DNA of 64,000 nucleotides from Nicotiana tabacum (Eukaryota > Streptophyta > Magnoliopsida > Solanales > Solanaceae). Below, one piece after another: positions 1-11,791 of this stretch (its first letter is position 1; every line of letters begins with the position of its first letter). The stretch lies in contig NC_134093.1 in NCBI RefSeq assembly GCF_000715075.1, positions 95,960,826-96,024,825 on the forward strand, given 5' to 3'. The notes under the pieces are model-generated. The model searched no databases. It was not told where the DNA came from and saw nothing but the letters and a program-made list of their open reading frames with translations. Made by a program: the position numbers and the translations under genes.

Positions 1-1160
1 TTTTCGTGGTCAAATCCCATTTTTACCCAAACCCTATGTTCTTCTCAAAATCCCATTAATTTCACCATTTTCCATGTTAAATCAACCTATTATTCGCGTA
101 TTTAGCTAAAGACTTGATAAGGATCACTTACCTCTTGATGTTGATGAAATCCCTCCATAAAATGCTCTCAAAATCGCCTAAGACCAAGTGGGAAATGAGG
201 AAAATAAAGCTAAGTCCCGTAATAAAAAGCTCTTGCACCAGTCGCAGATGTCGCATTTGCGACATCTTTTTCGCAAATGCAACAAAACCATCGCAAATGC
301 GAAGGCTGACCATCTCTGCCATAGTCGCAAATGCGACAAAAAACTTTGCAAATGCGACAAAAAACTTCGCAAATGCGAAGAGGGGCAGTTCGTAAAAGCG
401 GCAGGATCTTCGCAAATGTGAAATCCCTAGTGCCTTCCTAACTTCGCAAATGTAAATGGTTCCTCGCAAATGCAAACAAAACTTCCCATTTGCAAGATCT
501 GCAGCACCAGCCCAGAAAACCAGAAAAACTGAAGTCCTTCACCCCTCCGAACACGTCCGAAATTCACCCGAGCCATCGGGGCTCCACACCAAACGTCCAC
601 ACAAGTTTAAAAATATCATACGAACTCGCTCGCGCGATCAAAACACCGAAATAACATCTAGAATCACGAATCGGATGCCAAAATGCATGAATTAGATCAT
701 GAAACTAAAAAACTTCTAAAAACACTTCCGCGCGTTCAATTCCTATCAAATCAACACGGAATGACGCCAAATTTTGTGTGCAAGTCATAAATCACTATAC
801 GGAACTATTCCCAGGCTTGGAATCCCAAACAGATTTCGATAATACCAAAGTCTACTCTAAACCAAACTTAAAGAACTTGAAAAACCTTCAATGTGCCAAC
901 TTTCAATATTAAGCGCTGAAATGCTCCCGGGTCATCTAAAACCCGATCCGAGCACTTGCCCAAGTCCAAAATTATCATACGAACCTATTGGGACCATCAA
1001 ATCCCAGTTCCGAGGTCATTTACTCAAAATGTTGACTCAAGTCAAACTTAACTATTATAGGCTACTGTTAAGGAACTAAGTGTTCCGATTTCAACCCGAA
1101 CCCTTCCATACCCGAACTAACCATCCCCGCAAGTCATAAAACAGTAGAAGCACATACGGG
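1..1160 (-). mobile_element. Partial 3' LTR of element E1 (chromovirus), cut by the window start
   Basis: In the minus direction this stretch directly follows the E1 integrase reading frame. It matches, in inverse orientation, the LTR that starts at 63312: for example the block near 740-830 pairs with 63720-63780, and the block near 1080-1140 with 63390-63470. The join at about 1160-1170 lies just after the residues QWRD of the polyprotein. The end of pol, the polypurine tract and roughly the first 80 bp of the LTR are therefore missing, which indicates a deletion. A few short open frames lie here but none resembles a protein. Confidence 0.75.
238..480. repeat. Array of CGCAAATGCG words inside the E1 LTR
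   Basis: The word TCGCAAATGCGA and close variants recur about ten times in 240 bp, separated by short AT-rich stretches. The word is nearly self-complementary (CGCAaaTGCG), so many pairs of copies can fold together. Comparable GC-rich arrays with different words occur in the other LTR families of this window. No clear TATA box was found beside this copy. Confidence 0.8.
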
Positions 1161-1164
1161 GAGT

Positions 1165-2340
1165 CCCTCCACTGGAACTTCATTACAGAAATCTTCTTGT
1201 ATCTCAACTGGGAAACCTGCCTATCAATAATGGCAACTGACTCCTCTTCATAACCCAAACTATCATCTATATGAACCGTGCTGTAATCTAGTACGTGCAA
1301 CTTGGCGGCATGATACCTCCGGAGCATAGACACATGGAAGACCGAATGAACTCCCGATAGGCTGGGAGGCAAAGCAAGCTCATAAGCAGCCTCCCCAACT
1401 CTCCGCAATACCTCAAATAGTCCAATAAACCTTGGGCTCAGCTTTCCCATCTTCCCGAATCTCATGATCCCCTTCAATGGCAAAAATTTCAAGAGAACCT
1501 TCTCGCCTACCATAAATGATAGATCACGCACCTTCTGATCCGCGTAACACTTCTGTCTGGACTGTGCTATAAGAAGTCGCTCCTGAATCAACTTTACCTT
1601 TTCCAAGGCATCCCTCACCAATTCAGTACAATATAACTTAGCCTCACCAGGTTCAAACCATCCGACGGGCGAACGACATCGCCGACCATATAAATCTCAA
1701 ATGTAGCCATCTGGTGTTGGAGTGATAACTGTTGTTGTAAGAAAACTCGGCCAAGGGAAATAATCTTTCCCACTGACCTCCAAAGTCAATGATAAATGCT
1801 CTGAGCATATCCTCCAGAATCTGAATTGTCCGCTTCGAAGGTCTGTCTGTCTGCAGATGAAAAGCTGTGCTGAGCTCTATTCGGGTACCCAACTCACTCT
1901 GTTCTGCCCTCCAGAAATGCGAAGTAAACTGAGGGCCTCTATTTGATATGATGGAAACATGCACACTATGCAACCGAACAACCTGTCAACAATGACCCAA
2001 ACAGTATCAAACTTCCTTAACATCAATGGCAACCCAACAACGAAGTCCATAGTGATGTGCTCCCACTTCCATTCTGGTATACCCATCTGCTGAAGGAGGC
2101 CACCTGGCCTCTGGTGCTCATACTTGATCTGCTAGCAGTTTAGACATCTCGCCACATACTCAACTATGTCCTTCTTCATCTGCAGCCACCAATAATGCTG
2201 CCTCAGGTCGCGATACATCTTTGTAGCCCCCAGATGAATAGAATACTGAGAACTGTGCGCCTCCTTTAGAATCTTCTCTCTCAAACCATCAACATTAGGA
2301 ACACATATGAGACCCTGGAGCCACATAACACCATCCTCAC
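1165..2340 (-). pseudogene. E1 integrase and partial chromodomain (broken)
   Basis: In family order from the 5' side: the HHCC zinc-binding region (2132-2326, ending in CLNC), the catalytic core beginning with MDFVVGLP, and the GPY/F-type C-terminal module with SPRFIGLFEVL followed by FHVSMLRRY. The frame then enters a chromodomain-like stretch and stops at QWRD, where it joins LTR sequence. Integrase would insert the cDNA copy into chromatin. The second catalytic Asp position reads SNRGPQFTS (Asp to Asn) and the catalytic Glu position reads PSKRTIQ (Glu to Lys), so two of three DDE residues are lost. Frame changes occur near 1640 and 1970. Compared with E2, sequence between the two core blocks has been lost. 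Confidence 0.85.
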
Positions 2341-2349
2341 TGATAGTAA

Positions 2350-2822
2350 CCTCCTTGGCACCACCCTATAGTACCGTCTCTCTGAGAACCAATAAGTGTA
2401 GATCATTGTACTGATGAGCCTTGATCCGCTCAAGTAATAAAGACTGAGTCACTACACACGCAAAAACCCGACTGGGCTCAGAAAAATCCAACCTCATAAG
2501 TTTGTTAGCTAAGGACTGAATGTCCAAAGCCAATGTCCTCTCATCTGCTAAAATAAATTCCAAACTACCCATACTCTCAGCCTTTCTGCTTAAGGCATCT
2601 GCAACCACATTCTCCTTGCAAGTATGATAGAGGATGGTAATATCATAGTCCTTTAGTAACTCAAGGCACCTACGCTGACTCAAATTGAGATCCCTCTATT
2701 TGAACAAATACTGCAAGCTGCGATGATCGGTGTAAACCTCACAGGACACCCTTTAAAGATAATGCCTCCAGATTTTGAGAGCATGAACTATCGCAGCCAA
2801 CTCCAAATCATGAACGGGGTAA
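2350..2822 (-). pseudogene. E1 RNase H, 3' part, and connection to integrase
   Basis: Reading from 2822 down, the residues [19 protein letters not shown] and later [19 protein letters not shown] match the RNase H end of gypsy polymerases. The same sequence with small changes is present in E2 near 19790-20000. The segment begins exactly at the E_A insertion point. Its 5' half lies beyond E_A at 8520. Frame breaks occur near 2690-2750 and a TAG near 2366. Confidence 0.85.
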
Positions 2823-2827
2823 TTCAT
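2823..2827. repeat. Target site duplication of E_A, left (TTCAT)
   Basis: TTCAT stands directly before the TGACGAGC start of E_A and recurs at 8515-8519 directly after its CTATCA end. Removing the element and one copy restores the E1 reading frame without a shift. Confidence 0.95.
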
Positions 2828-3690
2828 TGACGAGCTAAAAACACAACACAAAATTATACTCGCTAGTCGAATATAGTATAGAAAATTAAATAGTATTTTC
2901 GTAGCTTCTAGTCTTATTGCTTTCAAGATGATCAACAATTTGGATTTGTGTGAATTAAAACTAAAATTAACTAAAAGTCTAAACTATTGGCTAATGACAA
3001 TCGCAACAATATTAAGCAAAGAAGATATCAATGGGAGAAAATAGGGGTTGATTAGATAGGTGAAAGATACTTGTTTGGAAATTAACTCTAGTTACTTCAC
3101 TCTATGGTTCAAGTGAGTCTCTCGAATTCACTCTATTATTAGTTCGAACGTTCAGTAGAAACTCCTCTCTCGATTAAGTCTCAACCTCACAATATAAACT
3201 AAGTTAAGCTCAGTGAAGATATGCAAGAATTCGTAGTGGGTTAATCTTTAGGAGAACCTCTTTCGATTATCCTCCTAACTAGGTCTAAACAATAATTCAA
3301 CTAGCCTCTTTCGATTACTAAGAAGAATCAACAAATTCAACCAACAAGATAATGCAAAACATCACAAATTATGCCTCTTTTGATTACATAAACGTGTGAA
3401 TATATATGCAATAATAAAAATTACCCAAAACGATTCAATACATAAAACTAGAGTTAATATCCACAAACAATTCTCAAAATACCAAATCCATCAATCCCTA
3501 AGGAAGAATTACTCCATGGTTATGGAGAAATTCATCACAATTAAGTTTAAGTCAAAGAAAAACATAAAACATCCAAACCCTAGTCTTGAGTGAGGATGAA
3601 TGGTGAAATCCTTGTGCTCTTGCTTCTCCCTCTTCTCCTTAGCTTCCTTAGGTATAAATTATGTCAAAAGTCCTCAAAATACCGGTTTTC

Positions 3691-3704
3691 TATGTATATA
3701 TATC
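3691..3704 (-). promoter_or_regulatory. Putative TATA box of E_A LTR
   Basis: The minus strand reads GATATATATACATA. The equivalent in the other E_A LTR is at 7965-7978. The position within the LTR and the conservation in both LTRs and in E_C support a promoter; the start site itself cannot be seen. Confidence 0.6.
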
Positions 3705-3767
3705 AAGTAGGGTCGGGCCCAAACAAATACACCTTCTCTTGTGCAAAAAAGGACACTTTTCCGGAGT

Positions 3768-3895
3768 TGGACGTGCGCGGCCGTGCACCTGGAAGTGTGC
3801 CCGCGCACTTGGCCGCGCACTTTTCACACTGTTCTGCCCCATATGCGCGGTCAGCACGCGGCCTCACAATTTTCGCGCACGTTTCATCCTGTGCT
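3768..3895. repeat. GC-word array upstream of E_A TATA (left LTR)
   Basis: Words built from GCGCAC, GTGCGCGG and CCGCGCAC recur about ten times in an otherwise AT-rich LTR. In the minus sense the array ends about 60 bp before the TATA-like stretch. The right LTR has a shorter version at about 8039-8105. Confidence 0.75.
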
Positions 3896-4293
3896 GTTGA
3901 GAATTGGAAAAATTGTTAAACATGAAAGTTGTAGCCCTTTGAATTAGATTTCTAGCAATATATTGTGGAGCTTAAATGGAGTTCCGAGCGAAACGTTATG
4001 TGCATTTTACTAGACACCATACAATATGCCTGCTCGATTCTTCGTTTCGTTCCACTATCATCCGTTGATCCCCGAACACGATGCCGACTTAATTCCTTGG
4101 GCTTTTACTTAGACTTCAAAGCTCCAAATCACTTGAATTCATTCCATAACATTACATAGCTCTAAATCGCTCCTACAAGGCATAAAACACACAATTAGTG
4201 CAAAATACTAGCGATTAAAGCTCAAACTCAACTAAAGTGTAGTAAATTAGAATATAATAATCGACTAAAACATGAGATTATAGCCTACCATCA

Positions 4294-5800
4294 ACACCCC
4301 ACACTTAAACCATTGCTCGTCCTCGAGCAATCAAACCATACTTTATATAGACACAACCTTACTAAGCAACTCTCCTAACTCATCACACCAAGAATATTTA
4401 AAATAGCCTAAGCACAATAGTATAACATCTTCACCTCAAGATTTGACTCACAAGTACCACACATTATTCACAACTCACTCACTTACTCTAACATAGAGGT
4501 CAATAACATTACCTTTCCTTCATGAATCAAGTGCCCTCACAACAATAGAGAGTAGTTTCACACACAATAAAATTAAGAACGATCAAGAACTCAAGATAGA
4601 AAGAATTCACTCACTCTCAGAAACAACATTCATATGCCACAAAAGATGAACCATAGGCTTGCCCGTAGTGTACTCCTCAACTAATCGAGTTCATTCAGTC
4701 ACAGATCAAATAGGACTTTAAATGGTTGTAATGTAGGCTGCGGGACGGGTATGATATATTTAGATATAGGAGTGACTACACCTCCCTAAGAACTTTAATA
4801 CATATATTTCATTGTTCAAACCCCACACTTATATCAAACCATACTCCACCTTAACATCAACATGCATTAACTCCCTATTCTTTAAGCACAATTGCATCAA
4901 GAGTTCCACTATCAAGGAATATTTTGCACAACAATACAACTTTTTTTTTTCTCTTTTTTTTTTTCAATTCAAGTGACTCTTACTTTTTCAAAACATTGCA
5001 CCTTTCTCCTTATTTCAATAGTTCAACTCAAAATCCAAACCAACCACCCCACACTTCAACTTTTACAAAGTGTATAATAATTTTAAGTGCTCATGGGAGG
5101 TAAATGGTTCAAATAGATGGTCAATTCAAACAAAAGGGTAAAACTTGTAATGTGGTTGCCAAAGAAACATGATTATAGGCTCAACGGGGTTAACTAAGAT
5201 ACATAACAATTAGGGGGGTAAAAACATATAGCTAAATCAACAAAGAAATGCCTAAATCACTTTCAAGACTGAACAAAATTACTATTTCGCTTTGCAAATA
5301 TACGGTGCAAGTTTTAGACATCAAATGCAGTGCACAGAATCATACAAACCTCACACACACATGACACATAACTCACTCAAGATTGGATTCATCAAGACAC
5401 TCTAGTCATAGCCGTTAATCAAAGTTAAGATCATATACTTTAAGGTACTTACACAAGCGTCAAAAACTGAGCCTAAGCGTCACAACCAAAGCATCACTCT
5501 TCTCAAGGCATAACCAAGTCAAGAAATATTGCTTTCAATTCAAACCAAATCACAAGGTTTCCTACACCAAACAAAAATTAAAACTAACTACACCCGGTTC
5601 AAATAAAACCCTTGGAAAAGAACCGCGACACAAAGAAAACCCAAGGGGGAATTAATACACTACCTATCAAAAGAAAATCTTTTTGTCTTTTTCTTTCAAT
5701 TTTAATCCCTTAAGAAACCCGTCGAATGATATCCATCGTCGGGAAAAATCAAAAATTTTCAAATTGTATGTTTTTTTTTCAATTTTTCTTCTCTATCTCT
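4294..5800 (-). other. E_A noncoding 3' internal domain, including the PPT region
   Basis: No gene is seen. In the minus sense the block runs from the ORF end to a purine-rich stretch (GTTTAAGTGTGGGGTGT) abutting the 3' LTR. The block is recognisably shared with 33181-34780 and 49538-51020, and partly with 27945-28690. Best kept pieces are CACCCCACACTTAAACC at the LTR edge, CATAGGCTTGCCC near 4650, ACACCCGGTTCAAA near 5590 and ATCCATCGTCGGGAAAAATC near 5730. Confidence 0.8.
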
Positions 5801-5805
5801 ACTAC

Positions 5806-6870
5806 TCAAACTAACAAAAGAAAACTAAAACTAATATACATACATACATACATAAATACATACATCATATCCCCCACCCACACTTTAAGTTGTGGCATGT
5901 CCCTGAATTTTCTTCTTTTCCGAGAACTTATGAACTCCACCCCTAATTCTGAATTCATTCCTCGTTTTTGCTCCTTGGGATTCTTTATGGAGCTCATTAA
6001 GCCCAATTCTTCTAAGGATACCTGCAAGACCCGATCTTTTCTTTCTTTCTTGTCCTCATCTTGAGCGGTGAATTGCTCGTTCATGATGATCCTTAACTTG
6101 TTTCTGCATTCTTTCACAGGATCAATCTATACATATTCCTGTAAATCCCTAAAAATAAAATCCACATGATCAAGGTTAGAATAAGAAAACAAAGAAGAAA
6201 GGTCACGTGAATATTCCTCTGGTATGTCCAAGACTATTTGTTTCTCATTCTCTTCTACTATATGTTGTAGATGTGGAAAGGTGGATGTGGGTTTGAACTC
6301 TTCTTCCATTGCTTCACACTCAACCACAACCTTATTTTCGATCATCTCAATTGAATCAGAGTCATCTTGAATAGTGAAAAGCTCTCTCTATGGATGCTCA
6401 TCCTCTTGGGTAGGCTCATTCTCACAGGGTATCTCCTCCATATATTCACCATCACAATGCAATGAGATTCCTGACAGTGTACTTACCAATTGCCTCACTT
6501 GCGTTGTTAGGTTGTTAATGGCTTCATCATCTTGTGTAAATCTCTCTACCGGCTTATTTATGAACTTATACACAAGCTCTTCCAAACTATCATTCTCCCA
6601 TTGAGGTGGTTGTCTCACTTAACTTCCATTTAAGTTATAAAAAGGGTATTCATCCCAACCAGAGTCAAGATTGTGCCCATATGAATCCTCATACCTATAC
6701 GGACTAGAAACAGAGTGAGACTATTCAAAATACGGACCATCGGAAGAATACATACATGCTTGACATTCAACCTATAGATGATTTCCACTGCATTTAAAAG
6801 ACATAGCAGACCGTTGATAATATTCAACTGCTAACTCTTCAACCGTTTTCTTAGGCTGGTTGTACTCCAT
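5806..6870 (-). pseudogene. E_A internal ORF, about 355 codons, function unknown
   Basis: From ATG at 6870 (residues MEYNQPKKTVEELAVEYYQR) one reading frame runs to 5806 with no frameshift over 1065 nt, interrupted by five stop codons: TAG at 6772, 6721, 6388 and 6127, and TAA at 6619. The product would be acidic and hydrophilic, with Glu/Asp-rich middle segments (DDEAINNLTTQVRQLVSTL, EENEKQIVLDIPEEYSRDL) and a basic tail (KKERKDR, SSRKRRKFRD). I see no zinc knuckle, protease triad, RT or integrase motif, and no signal peptide. It sits where gag starts in E_B and E_C, and its first residues echo neither. The long intact frame suggests it was once translated. I do not recognise the family. Confidence 0.6.
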
Positions 6871-7054
6871 CTTCATAGCATTTAGAGTTCAATATCTACA
6901 GTATCTTCTCCAACCTTTTAGGTACTACAAAACAAATTTTGAAAAGAAGTTAACTAATAAAGAAAATAAAATAGAAAATAAAAGAGAAAACAAAAACTAA
7001 AACCTAATTCTTGAATTTGCACTACAAACTATTTCAAACAATATTGATTGACAA

Positions 7055-7072
7055 TCCCCGGCAACGACACCA
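7055..7072 (-). other. E_A primer binding site, tRNA-Asp type
   Basis: The minus strand reads TGGTGTCGTTGCCGGGGA, five bases inside the 5' LTR end. It differs by two bases from the TGGCGCCGTTGCCGGGGA site known from Athila elements, which pairs with the 3' end of tRNA-Asp. It fixes the orientation of the element. Confidence 0.85.
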
Positions 7073-7077
7073 AAATT

Positions 7078-8514
7078 TGACGAGCTAAAAACACAACATA
7101 AAATTATGCTCGCTAGTCGAATATAGTATAGAAAATTATCGTATCCATAGGGATTGGATTTAAACAGTGTTTTCGTAACTTCTAGTCTTATTGCTATTCA
7201 AGATGATCAACAATTTGGATTTGTGTGAATTAAAACTAAAATTAACTAAAAGTCTAAACTATTGGCTAATGACAATCGCAACAAGAGTAAGCAAAGAAGA
7301 TATCAATGGGAGAAAATAGGGGTTGATTGGATAGGTGCAAGATACTTGTTTGGGAATTAACTCTAGTTACTTCACTCTATAGTTAAAGTGAGTCTCTTGA
7401 ATTCACTCTATCATTAGTTCGAACGTTCATTAGAAACACCTCTCTCAATTAAGTCTCAACCTCACAATATAAACTAAGTTAAGCTCAATGTAGATATGCA
7501 AGAATTCGTAGTGGGTTAATGTTTAGGAGAACCTCTTTCGATTATCTTCCTAACTAGGTATAAACAATAATTCAACTAGCCTCTTTCGATTACTAAGAAG
7601 AATTAATGAATTCAACCAACAAGATAATGCAAAACATCACAAATTATGCCTCTTTCGATTACATAAACATGTGAATATATATGAAATAATAAAAACACCC
7701 AAAATGATTCAATACATAAAACTAGAGTTAATATCCACAAACAATTCTCAAAATACTAAATCCATCAATCCCTAAGGAAGAATTACTCCATGGATATGGA
7801 GAAATTCATCACAATTAAGTTTAAGTCAAAGGAAAACATAAAACATCCAAACCCTTGTCTTGAGTGAGGATGAATGGTGAAATCCTTGTGCTCTTGCTTC
7901 TCCCTCTTCTCCTTAGCTTCCTTAGATCTAAATTATGTCAAAAGTCCTCAAAATACCGGTTTTCTATGTATATATACCAAATAGGTTCGGGCCCAAACAA
8001 ATACAACTTCTCCTCGAAAAAGGACACTTTTTCGGAGTTGGACGTGCGCGGTCGCACACCTGGAAGTGTGCCCGCACACTTAGCCGCGCACTTACCGTGC
8101 ACTTTTCACCTTGTTCTATTGGGAATTGGAAAAATTGTAAAACATTAAAGTTGTAGCCTTTGAATTAGCTTTCCAACAATATATTGTGGAGCCCAAACGG
8201 AGTTCCAAGAGAAACGTTATGTTCATTTTACTAGACACTGCGCAATATGCCTGCTCGATTTTTCGTTTCGTTCCACTATCATCCGTTGATCCCCGAACAT
8301 GATCCCGGATTAATTCCTTGGGATTTTACTCAGACTTCAAAGTTCCAAATCACTTTAATTCATTCCATAACATCTACATAGCTTGAAATAGCTCCTACAA
8401 GGCATAAAACACACAATTAGTGCAAAACACTAGCGATTAAAGCTCAAACTCAACTAAAGTGCAGTAAATTGGAATGTAATAATTGACAAAACATGAGATT
8501 ATAGCCTACTATCA
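7078..8514 (-). repeat. E_A 5' LTR (1437 bp)
   Basis: This copy matches 2828-4293 with scattered substitutions and small indels, including loss of part of the GC-word array. A TATA-like stretch lies at 7965-7978. It ends CTATCA at the TTCAT target copy. Confidence 0.93.
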
Positions 8515-8519
8515 TTCAT
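8515..8519. repeat. Target site duplication of E_A, right (TTCAT)
   Basis: This is the partner of 2823-2827, and the E1 RNase H frame resumes immediately after it. Confidence 0.95.
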
Positions 8520-10130
8520 GTCGTGGGGATTCAGCTGAATTGAAGCATATTCAATAACTCGCCCCTCCTGCATCGATACATAACCTAGGCCAACGCGTGA
8601 AGCGTCACAATACACAGTATACATCCCTGAACCGGAAGGCAACACTAACACCGATGTTGTAGTCAAAGCTGTCTTGAGCTTTTGAAAGCTCGCCTCGCAA
8701 TCATCGGACCATTGGAATGGAGCACCCTTCTGGGTCAATCTAGTCAAAGGTGCTGTAATAGATGAAAAGCCCTTTACAAACCGGAGATAATAAGCTGCAA
8801 ACCCCAGGAAACTCTTGATCTCGGTCGCTGTGGTAGGACAATGCTAACTCTGGACTGCCTTGATATTCTTGGGATCTACCTTAATACCCTCGCCTGATAC
8901 AACATGCCCCAAGAATGCCACATAATCTAACCAGAACTCGCACTTGGAGAACTTAACATACAACTTTTATTCCCGCAAGGTTTGAAACACAACTCTCAAA
9001 TGCTTCTCGTGCTCCCCCATACTACACAAGTAGATCAATATATCGTCAATGAAGACAATGAAAAAAGAATCAAGATACGGCCTGAACACTCAGTTCATCG
9101 AATCCATAAACGCCGCCGGGGCGTTAGTCAAGCCGACGTACATCACCAAAAATTCATAGTGACCATATCTAGTTTCGAAGGCCGTCTTCGGAACATCCGA
9201 ATCACGAATCTTCAGCTGATGATACCTAGATCTCAAGTCAATCTTAGAGAACACCCTGGCACCCTGCAACTGGTAAAACAAATCATCAATACACTGCAAT
9301 GGGTATTTGTTCTTAATGGTAACTTTATTCAATGCCGCTAATCCATGCACATTCGCATAGTCCCATCCTTCCTTTTCACGAACAACACTGGTGCACCCAA
9401 GGCGACACACTCTGTCTGACGAACCCTTTGCTAGAAACTCCTCAAGCTGTTCCTTCAACTCCTTCTGAGCCATGTGGTATGGTGGAATAGAGATAGGCTG
9501 GGTACCTTGAGCCAAATCAAGATAGAAATCGATATCACAATCTGGTGGCATGCCTAGTAGATCAGAAGGAAACACATCGAAGAAATCCTGCACCACGGGC
9601 ACTAAATGAATCACCGGATTCTCTACAGCAGTATACCGAACATAAGCTAAATAAGCCAAACAACCCTTCTCGACCATGTGTCGAGCCTTTAGAAAAATGA
9701 TAACCCGCCTAGATGCACAGACATATGAATCCTTCCACTCCAGTCTAGGAAACTCTGGTATCACCAAGGTAACAGTCTTGGCATGGAAATCAAGGACGAC
9801 ATGATATGGAGACAACCAGTCCATGCCCAGGATAACCTCAAAGTCGGTCATGTCGAGCAACAAAAGATCCGCTCTAGTCTCATAACCACAAAAAGTCGCG
9901 ATACAGGACCAGTAAATCCGATCCACAATAATATAATTGCCCACTAGTGTGGATACATATAAAGGAGTACCCAAGGACTTGCGAGGAACACCGAGAAAAT
10001 GAGCAAACAGAGATGAAACATATGAATACATAGACCCTAGATCAAATAGTACCGTAACATCCCTACCGCAGACCAAAATAATACTTGTGATCACGGCATC
10101 TGAGGCTATTGTATTTGGTCTGGATGGAAA
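8520..10130 (-). pseudogene. E1 protease, reverse transcriptase and RNase H 5' part (broken)
   Basis: From 10094 down, the retropepsin site [13 protein letters not shown] keeps the catalytic Asp but not the usual Ser/Thr-Gly context. Then come [10 protein letters not shown], the RT with [17 protein letters not shown], and the polymerase motif FIDDILIY near 9030-9055. RNase H starts with [14 protein letters not shown] and YTVYCDASRVGLG. The enzyme would copy the genomic RNA in the particle. A TGA near 9090 (a CGA-type site), a TAA-like break near 8845 and frame changes around 9400 and 8950 disrupt it. The frame continues across E_A into 2822. Confidence 0.88.
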
Positions 10131-10139
10131 GGCATAGAA

Positions 10140-11599
10140 CCTAGCTGGAGTGCCACCTGACTAGCCTGCACCTCTAGGATGACCCCTACCCACTTGCCCT
10201 TCGCCGCTAGGCTGCCGGACAGTTGGTGCGGCAGCTTGTGCGGTAATCATGGGCCGATAGTCCTGTTGCTCAACCTTGCCCCGAAGTCTAGGACAAAACC
10301 ACTTCATGTGGACAAAATCCCCGCACTTAAAAAAATCCCTCAAAACGATGGACTGCTGACCTGAAGTCTGACCCTGATGGTCGGAATACCCACTGGAGGA
10401 ACCCTGAATAGCTGGTGGGCAGTAAGTACTCTCTGGAATGGCACTGAAATAGGATTGTGCTGGAGCACCACAAGTAGGCGGTGGTGCTGATTGCATGGGC
10501 CTGCTGGGCTGACCCCTGATAAAATGACCTCAACCCCCAGGTGGGGCGCCACTGAATTGTCCAAACTGTCGGGGCTTCTTGTCCCTCAGTGCAAACTCTC
10601 CACTGCGGTTGCGAATACGCTCGATCCTCCGAGCTATATCCACAACCTAAAGAAATGAAGTCTCCATCTCTGCCTTACAGGCCATAGCTACCTGGATCTC
10701 AGGGTGGAAACCTGCAATTAACCTCCGCACCCTCTCTGCATCTGTGGGGAGTATAATAGCTGCATGATGAGACAAGTCAGTGAATCTTGCCTCATAGTCG
10801 GTGACAGGCACGTGACCCTGATGAAGTCTCTCAAACTGGCCCCAAATCTCATCTCTCTCAGAAGGTGGTATATACTTTTCCAAGAACAGATGTGTGAACT
10901 AATCCCAAGTCAAGAGAGGTAAACCTATTGGTCTGCTAAGAAGATAAGCCTGCCACAATTTACGGGCCTTGCCCTCAAATTGAAAAGTGGTGAAGTCCAC
11001 CCCGTTGGACTCCAATATCCCCATGTTCTGGAGCCTATCCTTGCACCGCTCAATGAAATCCTGAGGGTCCTCTGACCGCTCACCCCCAAAGGTAGGGGGC
11101 GAAGCCTAGTCCATCTGTCCAACCACTTCTGCCTATCATCAAACGCGACTAGTACAACCTTTGGCATTGCCGCTGCAATAGGATGGGCTCTGCCCGCAGG
11201 TAGTGCACCTGGGTGTCTGATAAACAGCAATGGCGTGCCCTAGATCCTGAGCGGTAGGGGTCTGTGCTCCCCTCCTGCCTGAGATATAGTAGGGTCCGCT
11301 GGAAATAAATGAGCCTGCGTCATAGAGTCCATGAACTGCAGCATACGGCCCATGACATCCTAGAATTCTAGCGCAGTCATGAAATTTGCTGGGGCTGGCA
11401 CAACTGCATGTGCCTCATCCTGCTCCTGAATGACAGGATCCTCTACTGGATCCACAGGTGGCACAATAGGAGCAACTCTAGGGCGCCCTCGTCCTCTGAC
11501 TGGAACTGGAGCCCTCTCTTAGCCTCAGCTTCAACCTCTAGTAACGGGGGGAGCAACCCCTTGACTGCCTGGTACATCCGCTGCACGCGTTCTCACCAT
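10140..11599 (-). pseudogene. E1 gag (broken)
   Basis: The likely start is ATG at 11597-11599, 178 nt after the primer site, in the same context as the E2 gag start. The capsid region is visible at 10647-10883 (LEKYIPPSERDEIWGQFERL, FHPEIQVAMACKAEME). The zinc knuckle at about 10290-10335 reads FFKCGDFVHMKWFC, so the first Cys of the CCHC pattern is replaced by Phe. Gag would form the particle and bind the RNA. Several TAG codons and at least two frame changes (near 10900 and 11100-11230) break it. Confidence 0.8.
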
Positions 11600-11776
11600 C
11601 TCTGAGAGATCAATAGAAAGACACTTAGTATAATATCAACTGCACGATAGGAGATGAAGAAAGAGAAGTTTCCTAACACCCTATATCCTCTCGAAGATAA
11701 GCACGAACGTCTCTGCATCGATCCGCAAGACTCTACTAGGCCTGCTCATGACTCGTGAGACCTATGTGAACCTAAA

Positions 11777-11788
11777 GCTCTGATACCA
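11777..11788 (-). other. E1 primer binding site, tRNA-iMet
   Basis: The minus strand reads TGGTATCAGAGC, complementary to the 3' end of plant initiator tRNA-Met. It is three bases from the LTR end at 11792. Confidence 0.93.
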
Positions 11789-11791
11789 AGC

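Larger units (their letters stand above)
2828..4293 (-). repeat. E_A 3' LTR (1466 bp)
   Basis: The sequence is nearly the same as 7078-8514, beginning TGACGAGCTAAAAACACAAC and ending CTACCATCA. On the minus strand a TATA-like stretch lies at 3691-3704. A GC-rich array lies just upstream of it at about 3768-3895. Confidence 0.93.
2828..8514 (-). mobile_element. E_A: non-autonomous LTR retroelement with one unassigned ORF, nested in E1
   Basis: The 5687-bp element starts TGACGAGC, ends CTATCA and is flanked by TTCAT on both sides. LTRs are 2828-4293 and 7078-8514. The primer site beside the right LTR shows minus orientation. Its internal 2.8 kb has no gag zinc knuckle, protease, RT or integrase, only one open frame of about 355 codons (5806-6870) and a 1.5-kb noncoding 3' domain shared with E_B and E_C. 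The PBS resembles the tRNA-Asp site of Athila elements, so an Athila-type partner could have mobilised it. That dependency is inferred. Confidence 0.93.

Noticed and set aside
3590..3919. Plus-strand frame with a hydrophobic start like a signal peptide, repeated at 7864-8148
   Set aside because: It lies antisense inside both E_A LTRs, runs through the TATA and GC-word array, and diverges by indels between the copies.
7055..7072. tRNA gene fragment at primer sites
   Set aside because: Only the 12-18 bases complementary to a tRNA 3' end are present, at the LTR edge, as expected of a PBS.
8982..9341. 119-codon plus-strand frame
   Set aside because: Antisense to E1 RT, where homology is clear on the minus strand.
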